A stretch of DNA of 64,000 bases, taken from positions 71,281,053 to 71,345,052 of the forward strand of contig CM060732.1 in the NCBI GenBank assembly GCA_030704615.1. The letters run 5' to 3'. Both the position numbers and the translations under genes were made by a program. A model generated the notes under the pieces. The model worked only from the letters and a program-made list of their open reading frames with translations, was not told where the DNA came from and searched no databases. This document shows positions 21,194 through 33,161 of the stretch, piece by piece. This DNA is from Takakia lepidozioides (Eukaryota > Streptophyta > Takakiopsida > Takakiales > Takakiaceae). Numbering within the stretch: the first letter of the stretch is position 1; every line of letters starts with the position of its first letter.

Positions 21194-22495
21194 AAGGGGT
21201 TGTTTCAGCACCTTGAGGGGCCGCCTATGGATGATTACCATGAGTTCAGGCGGGGGCATGAGGTTGAGATCGAGGAGTGGAGGATGTACTGGTCACCCGA
21301 CTATGTCTCCATCACTAGGGGCACTAGAGCCACGAGGGCAGTGGCTACACCTGTCGCTGCACCGGCAGCTTCAACAAGCTGCAGTGGGACTAGTGAGACT
21401 GGTGGTACTGTAGCTACGACGTCCACCCAAGCCACTACCACACCAACACCAGTACTTGTGTCTGTTTTCAACCCTGTTGTGGAGTTCTTCGAAGAATTGA
21501 AAAGGAACTACCAAGGGGTGAGGACAGAGAAGTTGCGGAGCTTGCAAGAGTTCCAACGGAAGCCTACTGAGAGCTTGAGGGAGGCTTTCACTCGCATGAG
21601 GCGCTTGATAAATGTAACCCAAGGGGTTACGGAAGCTCAGGCAGTCCAATTCTGGTATGGGATATTGGACAAGGAGCTAAGGAGAAGGGTGCGGGATGCA
21701 ACTCTCTTACAAGCGGCCCAACCCACCTTAGCAAATGTGTTTTTTGCTAACAGAGCGGATAGAACTCAACATGGTGGAGGAACGAGTGGTCATGGTAGGA
21801 TTTGCTAAAGAGACACCATGGGGTAGTGGTGCTCCTAGCCAACCACTACCTCAACGTGCTCAAGGCAACAAGGGGGCTCAAGTGAAGCTCAGGGAAGGAC
21901 ACAGAGGACCTCAGATGCAGGGGTCTCTCCCTTCATTTGCAGGCCAACAACGGGCGGAGGTGGTGTGTTGGACATGTGGAGGACCCCATGTCAAGAAGGA
22001 TCGCCCAGAGGGAGGCAAAGGGCCGGCACATGCACAATCTGCACAGTTCCAGTGTGGGCATTGTGGCAAGCACGGGCATGGAGAGGCCCAGTATTATGGT
22101 TTGCATCTTGAGTTGTGCCCAAGCCAGTTCCAAGGGAACAATGTGGCCGGGGGCGAGGTGGAGCAGCCCAGAAAGGACGAGGTGGCCAGGCACGAGGTGT
22201 AGGCCAAAGACAAGCTCAACATGGCCAAGGACGCAGAGGTCAGGGTGTTGACCAAGGCATGGCCAACCTGCTTCAGCAGCTAGAGCAGAGGCTCGCTGCC
22301 ATGGCTACAGCTCAGGTGGTACCGGCTCCAAGGCTGGATGGTCCACCTCCGGCTCCTGAGGGAGGAGATATGGGAGGCATGGGATTCATGTGCGGGGCAG
22401 CACTACCACTAGTGCAAGTGGAGTCGGCGGCGGCAGTGACCCCAGGAGCAGCACGAGTTCCTGAGCCACGAGGTATAGTGGTGGAGTTGGATCCA
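21194..22495 (+). pseudogene. Gag of gypsy copy 1, C-terminal part with damaged zinc knuckles
   Basis: Continues gag after the transposon: WKGLFQHLEGPPMDDYHEFR, VEFFEELKRNYQG and the capsid-like LINVTQGVTEAQAVQFWYGI. Two CCHC knuckles are recognisable but both have lost their final cysteine: CWTCGGPHVKKDR near 21975 and CGHCGKHGHGEAQY near 22060. Copy 2 keeps both cysteines. A frameshift near 21750 separates capsid from nucleocapsid, and further shifts follow. Confidence 0.75.
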
Positions 22496-22543
22496 TAGCG
22501 TGGGGAAGCAAGCCATCAGGCCAGGCTTCCTTAGTCATTCACA

Positions 22544-23247
22544 TTGGCAGAGACAGTGTCGACGCCATCCATGGCACCTAGTTCTCGCCCGACTGTTATC
22601 GAGGCGGAGGTTACTATGCCATTGGGGAGAGCTACACGGGCAGCACCACTACCTAGTGTTGCCAAGGCTACGGCAGCTAGTGTGCTGCTGGGAGCGGCCA
22701 TATCTGTGTGTCAGGCTCCGTTGTTCTCGGCTACCATGATTGCGACGCCGGGTGTAAGACCAGCTGAGGTGTTCAGGCTGGCAGCTACACTCTGTGAGAG
22801 TGGGGAGGTTACTTCATCTTTTGCGGAGATAGTGGGAGGTGTAGTGCCGGAGGGATCCTCGGATTTGAGGATCAAGACTGCCATGGCGGCGTCATGGCAA
22901 GCTGCAGCTACCAGATTGACGGAGCTGCCAGCTAGGCCAGCCATTGAGCGCGTCATGGTGACACCTGGAGTTGTCATGTTAGACAACCAGGATGACATTT
23001 TCTGTTTGAGTGGACCGGCAGGCAAGAAGTACCGGCCACTGCGGGTCTTGTTGGACTCGGGAGCTCAGCCATTGATGCTAGGCAGAGCTGCTATTGCAGG
23101 CTTGGGCCTCACGGAGGCGGATATAGAGCCTTGTTATTTCCAGATACAAACGTCTCTGGGAGGATCGGAGCAGGCTCGAGGCATGACACGGCGTAAGTTG
23201 GCTATCAGACTACGGCCGGATCACCCTACAAATGGCTCAGTGATGTG
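22544..23247 (+). pseudogene. Retropepsin-like protease of gypsy copy 1
   Basis: The conserved protease segment YRPLRVLLDSGAQPLMLGRA (near 23030-23090) contains the catalytic D-S-G triad of retroviral-type aspartic proteases, followed by GLGLTEADIEPC. The frame ends at a TGA at 23246, where copy 2 continues. It would process the polyprotein. The upstream 150 residues are Ala/Pro-rich spacer. Confidence 0.65.
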
Positions 23248-23788
23248 AGCCAAGGCCATTGTGACAGACGCGGTCTCATACGATGTCCTGGTTGGTGGGG
23301 CAGTGTTGTACCCCATGGGCTTCACCTTGAATTTTTGGGAGGAGTCAACTTCCTATAGGTCTGGATGGCAGTCAGGGGAGGGCTGACGTGTGCAGCTCCC
23401 TGTGACGTTCATAGGAGGAGTTGTGGTTGCCCAGCGGGGCAAGATACCGACACTAGCAGCATTCACAGCTGCAGTGACTTGGTCTGGCGAGCTGCTAGAG
23501 AGCAACGCTCATTCAGAGGATGTGTCACCTCCGAGAGAGCAGGATGACATGTATGGTATGGCGGAGTTGCCTGCCATGGTCGCTCAAACTCCATTGTGGG
23601 GCACGAGCAAGGATTTGCAGTGGGTTGCTGATCGACGGGTGCAACAAGCCTGGGTGGAGGCTTCTGTACCAATGATCCAGGGGGAAGGGCTCCTAAGGAA
23701 TCTCCAAAGAGTCAGGCAGGTCCTCAGCCATCACAGGAGGAGAGTGCGGGGATTGCTCCAGGACCACCTCAGTTGTCACCATTGGATA

Positions 23789-24790
23789 CCACACTTATTG
23801 TGTGGCAGTATCCGGATGAAGGCATTTGCCTTCTGGACTTGTTTGGCGGGATCAGCACCGGATTGGCTGCTGTGTTACAGGCAGGTGTGCGAGTTCGGCG
23901 TTACCTGTATGTGGAGAGGGATGAAACTGCACGACGCGTCTCCCTACGCCATGTTGCTCAGTTGGTGCAACAGTACCCTAAGTTGTTGCCGGTGTCTGCA
24001 GTTCGTGGAATCAGCAGGCCTTGACATTTCGTTGTTGGGGGCGCATGATTTGGAGCAGGTTGGCTCCATTGATCTAGTAGTGGCAGGTTGGCCCTGCCAA
24101 GGGCATTCATCAGCCGGGCATGGCAATGGATTGCGAGACTCGAGGTCAGGTCTGTTTTGGGAGATAGTGCGGGTTTTGCGCCACTTGCAGCTTCATCAAG
24201 CTGTATCTCCAGCATACATCTTGGAGAATGTACCACTGATGGGCAATTCTCGGGCCAGGGTGATGGCCAGTGTGCATCAAGTCCGGTCGTGGCTTGGGTC
24301 AGCAGTGTTGCTAGATGCAGCTACAGTGGGGTCACGGGCTCATCGTCCCCGGCTATGGTGGACTAACTTGATGCCACCCGCACTGCTCAAGCATGCATTT
24401 GATGGGGTGCAGCGACCAGCATACCTCACAGTGGATAGCATTTTGGACACAATGAGGCAGTCTTAGCGTGTGAGACACGATGACCGTTCGCCTTTGGCAG
24501 TGGTCAACAAGGTGGGTCAACCACGAGTAGCACTACCTACACTGCTCAGCTACCCAGGATCGCATGCTTTCCGAGATAGTGGACCTGGCCTCCTATGGGA
24601 TGCTCAATTGCAGCAGTTAGTGGAGCGTAATGCTGACGAGCGTGAGCGGGCAATGGGTTTTAGCACTAGTACCACGGCGGTGCTATCTCTTTCTGAGGCA
24701 TCACGTCGTCAGGTGTTGGGGCAAGCAATGGATCTCAATTGTTTGACCTGGATTATCAGCTTGGCTATGGCTGAGCAACGCAAAGTGCGG
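23789..24790 (+). pseudogene. DNMT3-like cytosine-5 DNA methyltransferase domain of gypsy copy 1
   Basis: Canonical C5-methyltransferase motifs appear in order: ICLLDLFGGISTGL (motif I, about 23823), YLYVERDETARR (II), DLVVAGWPCQGHSS with the catalytic Pro-Cys (IV, about 24075-24110), YILENVPLMG (VI), VGSRAHRPRLWWTN (VIII) and SRRQVLGQAMDLNCLTW (IX/X, about 24704). The PC, ENV and closing motifs and the spacing resemble DNMT3 more than MET1 or CMT, and the order is not permuted as in plant DRM. A frameshift near 24010 and an in-frame TAG at 24464-24466 break it. Such an enzyme methylates cytosine in DNA; element-encoded copies are known from Klebsormidium and dinoflagellate gypsy elements. 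Residues of copy 2 differ at many sites. Confidence 0.85.
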
Positions 24791-24945
24791 AGTACACTTC
24801 CCTCGCTGGTCTCTCTGCCTATCGAGACGGTACAGGCAGTGAGTGGGGGCGAGCATGTGAGGACCACGGGGTGCAAGCATCCACGGCACACGTGGGAGGT
24901 GCTCGAGGTTCAGAGGGAGCTGGGCCACATTGGCCATTTTTTGTT

Positions 24946-26932
24946 GACCAGTGAGAATCAAAGATGGTTTTTTGTCGTTTTTCTTTCTGCTTCTCAGCTG
25001 CTAGGTTTGCCTTTAAACGCCGGTCTCTTGTTTTCTGCCTCGCTTTTGTCTCCTTTTCCTGCTTTTTCTTCTCTCGTTCATTTTCAGCCTCCGCTCTCAG
25101 TAGGGTTTTTTTCTCCAATGTTGTTTTGTACTCCGTAGATGTCATGACAATCGAGTTAGCATAGTCCACTAGAGGCTTTTTCCCTCGTGTTGGCTTTGTT
25201 GGGAATTGAGGGAGGGCCAGTAAACTTGCAAAGTTTTCTGGACTTTGTTCCTGTGCGCATTGCATATCTGTTGCCTGTGAAAGAGTCTCATCAAACATCT
25301 CGGCCATGAATATGTCTGCTAATTTTTGTGCCAACATAGAAGTGATGAGTTGGATCTGGATTTGCACCACACTCAGCTTCAAATCCTGATTGAGGTGTAC
25401 TGCCTTCTGCTTCTCCAATATCTATAGGTTGACCTTGGCTGAGAGAAGGTGTTGCCTCCCCAATTGATGTAGTCTCAACTGGCTGATTCTGAGTTGTTGT
25501 GGGACTAGTGCTTTCAGTTAAGAATAGAAGAGCATTAACTCCGCTATCCAAATCAGCTTCATCATCACTGACTCTCTCATCGTGGATGTCCACACCAGGT
25601 TCTTCTCTAGATGTTGCCGCCTCAACTGTGCTGAATTGTTCAGAAGGTCCAGTCTGATCATCCATGGCTGCAAAATTCAATGGCCGTATTCCTGTTTTTC
25701 GAAATCCAGCTACAATATTATCTTTGGTAAGTGCTTCTCTCAAAGCTCCATCAACCCAAGTAGCTAATGTTTTCTTATCGGGTTCCATATAATTTCTTTC
25801 TAGCATTTGAGCATCCCGAATTTTGCGAAAGCAAGTTTTGAATGGCTTGAAACAACTTACATGAAGGGGCTGTAAAGCATGAGAGGTATGAGCTGGAAGC
25901 GTAATAATGTCTAGCCCGATGTTCATAGCATAATCAATAGCCTCAATGGTAACGTGACTACCATGTCCATCGAGTATCAGTAAATGTCGATTGGTTGGTG
26001 AGACCCCCCCTGGAATATTGTTTTGTAGGAATATTAGCCATGCTTTGAATAATTCTGCTGTCATCCAGCCTTTGTTTTGCATTGCCATGCATGCCCCTTT
26101 CTCACAATCTGCAATGTAATCTGCCATCATCCGTTTTCCCTTGAATATAAAATATCCTGGAATTCTCTCCCCTGCTGCATTGACGCAAGCAAGAACAGTT
26201 AGCCATTCTCTTGACTTAGGAATTGTGCTGTACACATAGTGAGAGCCTTTTTTGGCAATCACCCTTGCTCTCGGAGGTGCGACCAGCCATGCATCTTGTT
26301 TCATCACAATTCCATATGTGAGAAGGTGAGTATTTTTGCTTCTCATACAACAACTGCAAGTTAGAGTAGAAACCCTTGCAATGTTCGTCAGTGAGGGCTT
26401 TGGCCCTTGCCATTTCCAACCCTTCAGCTATCCTGATTGAAAGCTATGGATGTCTCTTTTTGAATCAATGCCACCAAGAATTTCCTGGGATACCATCAGA
26501 AAATGGTGTGACTCTTGTTTGAGTTAATTCCGCCACCTTCAATTTCAGTTGTTGAACTGTAACTGAGTGGCCAATGTCTTGTATCTTCAATATCGAGGCC
26601 ACCACCATAGCCTCCTCTTCCTTTGAGAGTACTGGTGCAGCCCCTAATTTCCGGTGTCTAGTCTTATCTGTCAAATGATCTTTCACAGATGAGAAAGGAA
26701 TTTTCCAATGTTGTGCAGCCTTGCGTATGCTCATGTTTCCACTCTCAATTGCATCCATTGCCTCTTCCAATGCCTGATCTGTCCATAGTCCTCTTTTCTT
26801 GGCATCTTTGCCTCTAGCCCTCTTTTGTGGTTGAAGAAGTGTTGTTGGTTCAGGCCTACGATGTCCTTTATTGCGTTGCCTTGTTGACCTAGGGACTACT
26901 GGAGAGCAAAGGGTGGATCTTCTTCCAACCAT
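24946..26932 (-). pseudogene. Pogo/Tigger-like DDE transposase, truncated
   Basis: On the minus strand, the N-terminal part (26932 downwards) has a psq-type helix-turn-helix: LEEAMDAIESGNMSIRKAAQ followed by WKIPFSSVKDHL. After a frame change near 26420, the DDE_1 core is open at 25291-26346: LACVNAAGERIPGYFIFKGK, HLLILDGHGSHVTIEAIDYA (second Asp) and LPAHTSHALQPLHVSCFKP. The C-terminal Lys/Glu-rich tail (about 24960-25250) runs without a stop straight into gypsy copy 1 sequence, so the 3' end is lost at the junction. No terminal inverted repeats or TA duplication could be paired. Confidence 0.8.
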
Positions 26933-26990
26933 GATGTTCAGATCTCAGCCTATTTGCAGCCTATTCAACCAAGTAAGTAAACCACTAATT

Positions 26991-27452
26991 CTATTTCCTA
27001 GAGTATGGAATGTCAATCAGCTTGACTGGCCATTCCAGTCCTTGATCTTTGTACCATTGTGCCAAATTAGTCCCTCTAGGTTTCTCTCCTATATAAGGTG
27101 CTCCAACAGAGGTGGGAGATCTATGACGTACCCAACTCTCTACAAACTCATACAAATCTTTGTGGTTTTGCTGAGCATAGGTCTTGTATAGTGGTTCTCC
27201 TCCTATAAACTCGTGGAACAACTTGAACTTATTCCAATCAAGATCATCTTCCTCACCATCCTTTCTAATCCCTTTAGGCAGCCACCTTCTCACTGATTTA
27301 GTTCTTCTTCCAAGACGGACTTTTTTCAGAGTGTGTGCCCACTTGTAATAGTCATATTGTGCAAAGTGTCTCTTGACTAATATATCTACTGGGTTGTCTC
27401 CTTGTACTTGCAGGATTGCAGAAGATGAACTACAACCTGTCATTTGTAGCAC
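26991..27452 (-). CDS. Hypothetical ORF beside the pogo-like transposase
   Basis: A 153-residue frame on the same strand as the transposase, ending about 60 bp upstream of its start. It is Trp/Lys-rich (RHFAQYDYYKWAHTLKKVRL, RRWLPKGIRKDGEEDDLDW). I do not recognise a family. It may be part of the same transposon or an older relic; no start context or splice signal decides. Confidence 0.3.
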   Translation of the reverse strand: MLQMTGCSSSSAILQVQGDNPVDILVKRHFAQYDYYKWAHTLKKVRLGRRTKSVRRWLPKGIRKDGEEDDLDWNKFKLFHEFIGGEPLYKTYAQQNHKDLYEFVESWVRHRSPTSVGAPYIGEKPRGTNLAQWYKDQGLEWPVKLIDIPYSRK

Positions 27453-28911
27453 ATGGCTGTAGCTAGAAACAACAGATTGTACCCTTAAACTAAACTAAAT
27501 AGTGTTAGTGAGAAAAGACACTATACTAAGCTGAACCTGAAGTACATAGAGATGCACAAATAGAGCTTGAAGTAGGATAGAAAGAGAATAAGAGTGTCAA
27601 AGCATTGCAGAAAAAGTAATTCTGCTTGAAGCACCAAAGGAAGAATGAGAGTGTCACCCTATTGCAGGGCAAACGAAGCACAAACAGAAAGAATGAAATG
27701 TTGAGAGCTTTGCAAAATGATGGTTTGAGTAGGGGCGCCAAAACAGGTCACTGTCTAATAACTGCTTTCATCCGTGTGAAAGTTCATCCTCCAGCGTTAC
27801 ATGTGGATTATATAATTGTATCACAATGACTTTACATCTGCGCACTTCTACATCCATCACCACTCAAATTTCCGTCTGCTGTCATATGTGCAGTCATAGG
27901 CTTTGTCACCATTGGTACTGAGAGGTAGGGGTGCGCAGTAATGCTGAGCAGTCATGGGGTTGTGAGCGGTCATAGGGCGTTCTACCCTACACCTACACAG
28001 AGTTTGACAGATTTTCCAGAGAAACGCTGAGATTTTGGTGACTCTGGAAGCATTCGAGGCATCTTTCCGGGCTCTACTTCTCCCGCCATTTGTGCTGCTG
28101 GCCCCATGTCTTGCTGCCACGTTTCAGGGATTGAACCCTAGTTAAGAGTATACATTCTTGACCACCGTGTTTTCTAGAGGAGTTGCCAAGTTAACTACGA
28201 CTTATCTCTTCTGAAGATTCTGAAGGAAAGGGATTGTCAGTCTGTGTGTAGTGAGTCATGCATAATCTCTTTCTCTGTGTCTGGCTCACTTTGAACAGCA
28301 AGATCGTAGTCTGGATGCCATAGCGAGGGGGGCAGTGATGGATGATGTTGGCAGGTGTCACGGTGACGGCACCACCGTCCTGCACAGGTTGTTTCTCGAC
28401 CCCCTTTTCTTTCTTTCTCTCTTTCTATCTCCTTTTGTCTTCCTCTCTCTAATATCACGAAGTTCAAGTTTGGGAACACCTTCAGTAAACCTCAATCTTG
28501 CAAATGAATCGTCACTGGCTGTGATAGAGGTATGGCGGTACAATGCTCAGATTTTTTATAAATGACAGGGTAGTTTTATTTGTTGCACGTGTGTAGAGTC
28601 AAGACGTTACAGTACTACACTTATCACAGTCGATTAGGTTGTTGAGAAAGGAATGCTAGTTTTGCCCGGTGTGGGATAAATGGCTGGGTTTCAGGGTTTG
28701 GGGGTTAGCAGCTCAACCCTGAGATTTTGTTCTTTCATATTTGCTCACATTGACTACAGGAAAACCAGACACAACGGCTCTGGAATGATTGGTAGATTGC
28801 GCCACTCAGCTGGCACAGCAGCTCATGGCAAAAGTCACAAGGAATGCATTAGTCTGTCCTTGTCCCTCTCTTTGGCTATCCGTCTGTGTTAAATGTGGGG
28901 CTGGTGAACAG
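27453..28911. other. Intergenic; probably contains 5' exon(s) of the ankyrin gene
   Basis: The first ankyrin exon at 28912 lacks a start codon, so the gene must begin here. Candidate start regions near 28336 and 28680 exist but I could not link one by matching splice phases. Confidence 0.35.
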
Positions 28912-31900
28912 GGCTGCACGGGAGGGCAAGCTGGACACACTCAAAGCCCTCATTCAGGTTTTACCTGCACCCTTCAAGCTCACTTGTTGTGGGAAGTCAG
29001 AGCTACTTGGGCTGTTTCAGATCAGGTCTACAAGACAAAGCACCTAGTACCATGGAGCGCATTGTTGACAGGTGTCCCAATGCTCCTTGACAGTGAATGC
29101 ATCCTCTCTGAGAGCAGAGGGGCAAGCCAAGAGCAATCAGATTTGATAAGGTGTTCATTGACAATGCATTAAAGAACATGACTTGGTCCCAGTGCTACTG
29201 ATGTAGCACCCTGGTTACAGCTACATGTGGCTCTGCTTATACATCATCAGAATAGGCCTCAGAGATGTTCTCAGTAGACTTGCCTTGAACGTGTGGTCAT
29301 GGGCCACTTAACAGGTTCAGATGGAGCACAGGGCACAGAGGTGGGCATTGTACAATATATGACTGTAGTATCTTGTTGGGTGGGTTGCAGGGCAGGCTGG
29401 TGTGGATCCAAATTTGAGGGACCGGTGGGCAAAAACTCCCCTTCATGAGGTACACCCTTTTTCTTTATCAGGTGGCAGTTCCAGTGCAGAGTCTTTGGCC
29501 ACAAGGTTACGGCATGTCTGTCATGGCACTGCATTATCTACATTGGTGTATTGTTGACCTGTCCACTTCTTCCATGGAGACTGCCTTGCTGAGGCCTAAG
29601 ATTACTTCTCTTCCCCCCTTTCCTATGGTCTTTTCTTTCTTTCATTACAGCAGGATCCTAGAATCTGTCACAACTTCCAAAAGCACAATAAATGTGATGG
29701 TTTGGCAGGCATGTGGGCATGGGTATGAAGGGTGTGTAAATTTGTTGTTGGACTTGGGCGCTTTGAGCTCCGCACACAAAACGAATGGTTTCACACCCCT
29801 CCACTACGCGGCAACTGGTGGGCATGCCTCTATTGTCTGCCTTCTCATCTCAAGGTGCGCATCTCTAGAAGTTTCTGTGCAAGTTTGTCTTCAGACTACC
29901 ATCGTGAGCTCCAGAAATAGAGAGATAGGAGATGTGCTCATGAGTCTTTACTTGCACTAGTCTTGTGGGCATAAACCCCTTTACACAATTGTATGTCCTG
30001 GCGATCACAATCTATTAAAAGGGAGAGAGGGGAAGGGACTTTTGGAACCCTCCACCGCTTTCTTATAATGAGAAGCAACATTTTCTACTTTCTTCAATTG
30101 GGTATTTGCAATCACATTCATCATATCCACCTGCAGGGGGGCATTTGTGGATGAGGGTGACCACAAGGGAGAGAGAGCTCTTGATGTTGGAGCCCGTGCC
30201 GGATCAACACTTGTCGTGGAGGCATTACTCAAGAACGGGGCCAATGTGAATGCCAAAACCAACAATGGCCGCAGCAGGTGTGAATCTGCTCTGAGTGTGC
30301 TTGATTTTATGTCCCCAGCTCTGCATATTTGGGTCAAGGCTTAGCTTAGTCTGTATCATGGCATGTTGAGTAATCTGCTTCCCTTGTTCTGTTCCAGTCA
30401 GAAAAGGAGGTTGTTGACCGTCTGGTAAAGATCTTAAGCATAAAGGTACAGAGATCAAACATGTGCCATAATTTGTACTACTGCTTCTTCAGGGCAGCGC
30501 AGATGCTGCAAGGCTTGTACTCAATTTATTTGAGGAGTACAGCATTTTACAAACCTGAAAGCATGTATTATACAACAAGGGCAATTACTCGCTCATCATC
30601 ATTTTTGAATCTCGACAAGCTTGTACCCGATAATTAGTGACTTCAAGTGTTTTTTCTATCAAACACTCATTGCTGTAAATCTGTGTGCAACAATGTGGTG
30701 TGGCGGTTCAGTATTATCTGACTCTCACCCACTGAGTTTTTCTTGTCAACCCAGACTTTCCAAGCCATGTTTGGGCTTGCTAAGGAAGGATTTGCTAATT
30801 CTGTTTTCAGTTTACACACAGCAGCTCTTCACGGACACAGTGAGGTGCTGCAGCTTCTGTTGGCTGCCGGAGGGGACCCGAGAGCTGTTGACAAAGGGGG
30901 TGGCCAGCCAATACATGAGGCTGCGGCTGGTGGACATGTGGCATGCCTGGATCTGCTCTTCAGAGCCAGGGCAGATGCTAATGCATGTGATGCTTGCGGG
31001 GCCAGGCCTCTGCATCGTGCTGCCAGTGGTGGCCATGTGGCAGCAGCTCGTTGGCTGATTGAGGTGCATGCCTTGCCCCTTTGAGCCATAGAAGAGCTGA
31101 GTGAGATGGAATGTGCTTCAGATAGCACTGTTCTCTTTCAGGAGTTGAAGAAATGAACAATCCTATCATTCCATGCATCTGGCTTCCTGATTGAGATTTG
31201 TACCTTTTCTGCAACCAAACAGACCACATAATTCCATCTTGTGATCTAGGGAGGACCCTGGGCAACTTTTGCAGAGAATGGTCAATGAGAGCAGGGTAAT
31301 AAATCAATGGTTTGATGGTTACATACTGCAGAAAGGAGTGGATGTGGAGGCAAAGGATGCCATAGGCTCTACCGCACTCTACTGGGCAGCCAGCCGGGGC
31401 CAGATGCAGATGGTGTCGTATTTGCTTCAGGAGGCAAAAGCCAACCCATCGGCTGCAAATGTGCACCGATCTTGCCTTCATGTTGCTGCAGGTAGTCTCC
31501 CAGTTCTTAACTCTGCAGTTTGCTATTTTCTTTTCACTCTCTTTTCTGTCTTGACCATGTCACTAGCAGTCCATCACGTCCACATCTTTGGAGTACCCTT
31601 TCTTTCCAGAGTGGAACTGCCACTGCACCTAGAGCTAGATGCCCCACTGTGCTTTCAGTTTTGGTCCAAGTTTCATACCATAGGGAATCAAAATCCAATG
31701 AGTATGCCTATATTATGGACCCTATCTGCTGCATTCCAGTTGGGCTCATGTTATGGCATCAAAGATGGCAATTACAGCCTAATGAGTACATCTTTTAATG
31801 GCTGTTTGCAAATTAGCTCTCTTCCATGAGTAAATCTTTTGGCTACTTCTCCTTCCTTTTATGGATCTGATAACCATGCAAATTATGAGAGTACAACAAG

Positions 31901-32177
31901 TCCTCAGTTGAGGAGTCATAACTGTGATACTAAACATCTGTCAGACACGAAGGAAAAGAGACATACTTGAGTGTTTTGTCTTACAATAACCACTTAACTG
32001 TGTATTGTCTTGCACGTATAAGGATGGGGGCATGTTGGCATCTGCGAGTTGCTTCTCAAGTTCAGGGCTGATGTCAACGTGAGAGATAAAGATGGACAGA
32101 CTGCTGCTGATGTTGCCTTGCACTCCAAGCGGTTCCCAGGACTAGCCAAGCTGTTTTCCTTGCATGAAGCATCTTAG
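28912..32177 (+). CDS. Ankyrin-repeat protein, multi-exon (5' end unresolved)
   Basis: Exons with agreeing GT-AG sites and phases: about 28912-28957, 29396-29449, 29709-29854, 30137-30277, 30811-31063, 31332-31491 and 32023-32177 (stop TAG). Together they encode about 280 residues of uninterrupted ankyrin repeats: AREGKLDTLKALIQ, AGVDPNLRDRWAKTPLHE, ACGHGYEGCVNLLLDLGA, GFTPLHYAATGGHASIV, SSLHTAALHGHSEVLQLLLA, GQPIHEAAAGGHVACLDLLF, ARPLHRAASGGHVAAARWLI, STALYWAASRGQMQMVSYLL, and a last repeat ending LAKLFSLHEAS. Several exon borders fall within the repeats at regular places. There is no membrane or kinase domain, so this is a soluble ankyrin scaffold of unknown partner. No frameshift is visible across the joined exons, which suggests a functional host gene. 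Confidence 0.82.
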
Positions 32178-33161
32178 ACTGCAAAATACTCCTTGTGAGA
32201 ACTTGTTCAAGACAGTTGATTGTTTTATGTAGCTTGTGTATCAGTCACTGCAAGTTGTTGTTAACAAAAGATTTTCTATTAATTTTCTAACCTATTGATT
32301 ACATTGTGCGGCACTTTACGTTTGCTTAGAGTGGCAAGCCTCTTAACAGGTGGCCCGATTGTTTGGGGGCAGTATCCACACTGCTGGTGGTCATGGCTTC
32401 GAACCTGTTTACAGTTACCGCTTCAATGCCCGTGCCTTTTGTTGGCTTCTACCCCTGACAAGAAAAGCACCTAAAAAATCCAGAAAACATCAGAAAAAAC
32501 AAAAATGACCCCTCAATACTGCGACTGCCCTATGCTGCTGACATATTTGCGGGAGACCGATGTGGGAGTTTTCTTTCAACTGTTCTACTTGATAGAGGGA
32601 AAAACAAATAGTTATTTGTTTATTTATTCATTCCTGTTTTGAATTACGGATGTCACTCTGTTGGGCCCCCAAATTTTACACACCTTTTGGATCCACATGA
32701 AGCCTCCAAAATCCTTGAAATAGGGCCATTTGGATATATTTGAAAGGTTTGGGGATTGTTCAATGGCGTTGTGGGCAATTTGGACCACAACCTTTATCTC
32801 TGGATGGAGAGAGATGGTGTGCCCTTATTGGGCCATTGCGTTGGGGCATTGCAGTGTTTGTTCAGAGACCATTGAAGTCACAACAAGTCAGCAGCTTGGG
32901 TGTCAAACGCAGCTCTCTTCCGATGCCTCTCGTGAGAAAAGGGCCTTACTAATGGATACTAGAGTAGTAAAGAAGAGGGCATTCACCTCCCTTATATAGC
33001 CTTTCAGGGCGGGCGGGCCGACCTCGTCAAGCGGCTCTGGAGCCTTCCATAAGGTTGCTCAGATGCAACACATGTCATAACCCTACTCACCCTTACTCCC
33101 ACCACTTGAGACCTGAACTCTAACTACCCAAATTGGCACCCAAACCATCCCCCATTTAGTA
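32178..33161. other. Intergenic, no supported gene
   Basis: Follows the ankyrin stop; its first part is presumably 3' untranslated. Only short unconvincing frames occur. Confidence 0.4.

Larger units (their letters stand above)
7709..24945 (+). mobile_element. Gypsy retrotransposon copy 1 with cytosine methyltransferase, interrupted by a DNA transposon
   Basis: This element is collinear with the better preserved copy at 39320-50082: LTR-like end, leader, gag, aspartic protease, DNA cytosine-5 methyltransferase. It lacks RT, RNase H, integrase and 3' LTR because similarity stops near 24945, where a pogo-like fragment abuts. An 11.3-kb DNA transposon (9875-21184) splits gag. Nucleotide similarity to copy 2 is patchy in the LTR and leader and high in gag and methyltransferase, so they look like members of two related subfamilies. 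Many frameshifts and stops show it is dead. Confidence 0.8.

Noticed and set aside
23789-24790. DRM-type (permuted) plant methyltransferase
   Set aside because: Motifs run I, II, IV, VI, VIII, IX/X in the ordinary order, not the rearranged order of DRM.
30398-30424. 27-bp micro-exon of the ankyrin gene
   Set aside because: It has AG and GT borders, but skipping it joins 30277 to 30811 in phase and restores a perfect ankyrin repeat; including it breaks the repeat.
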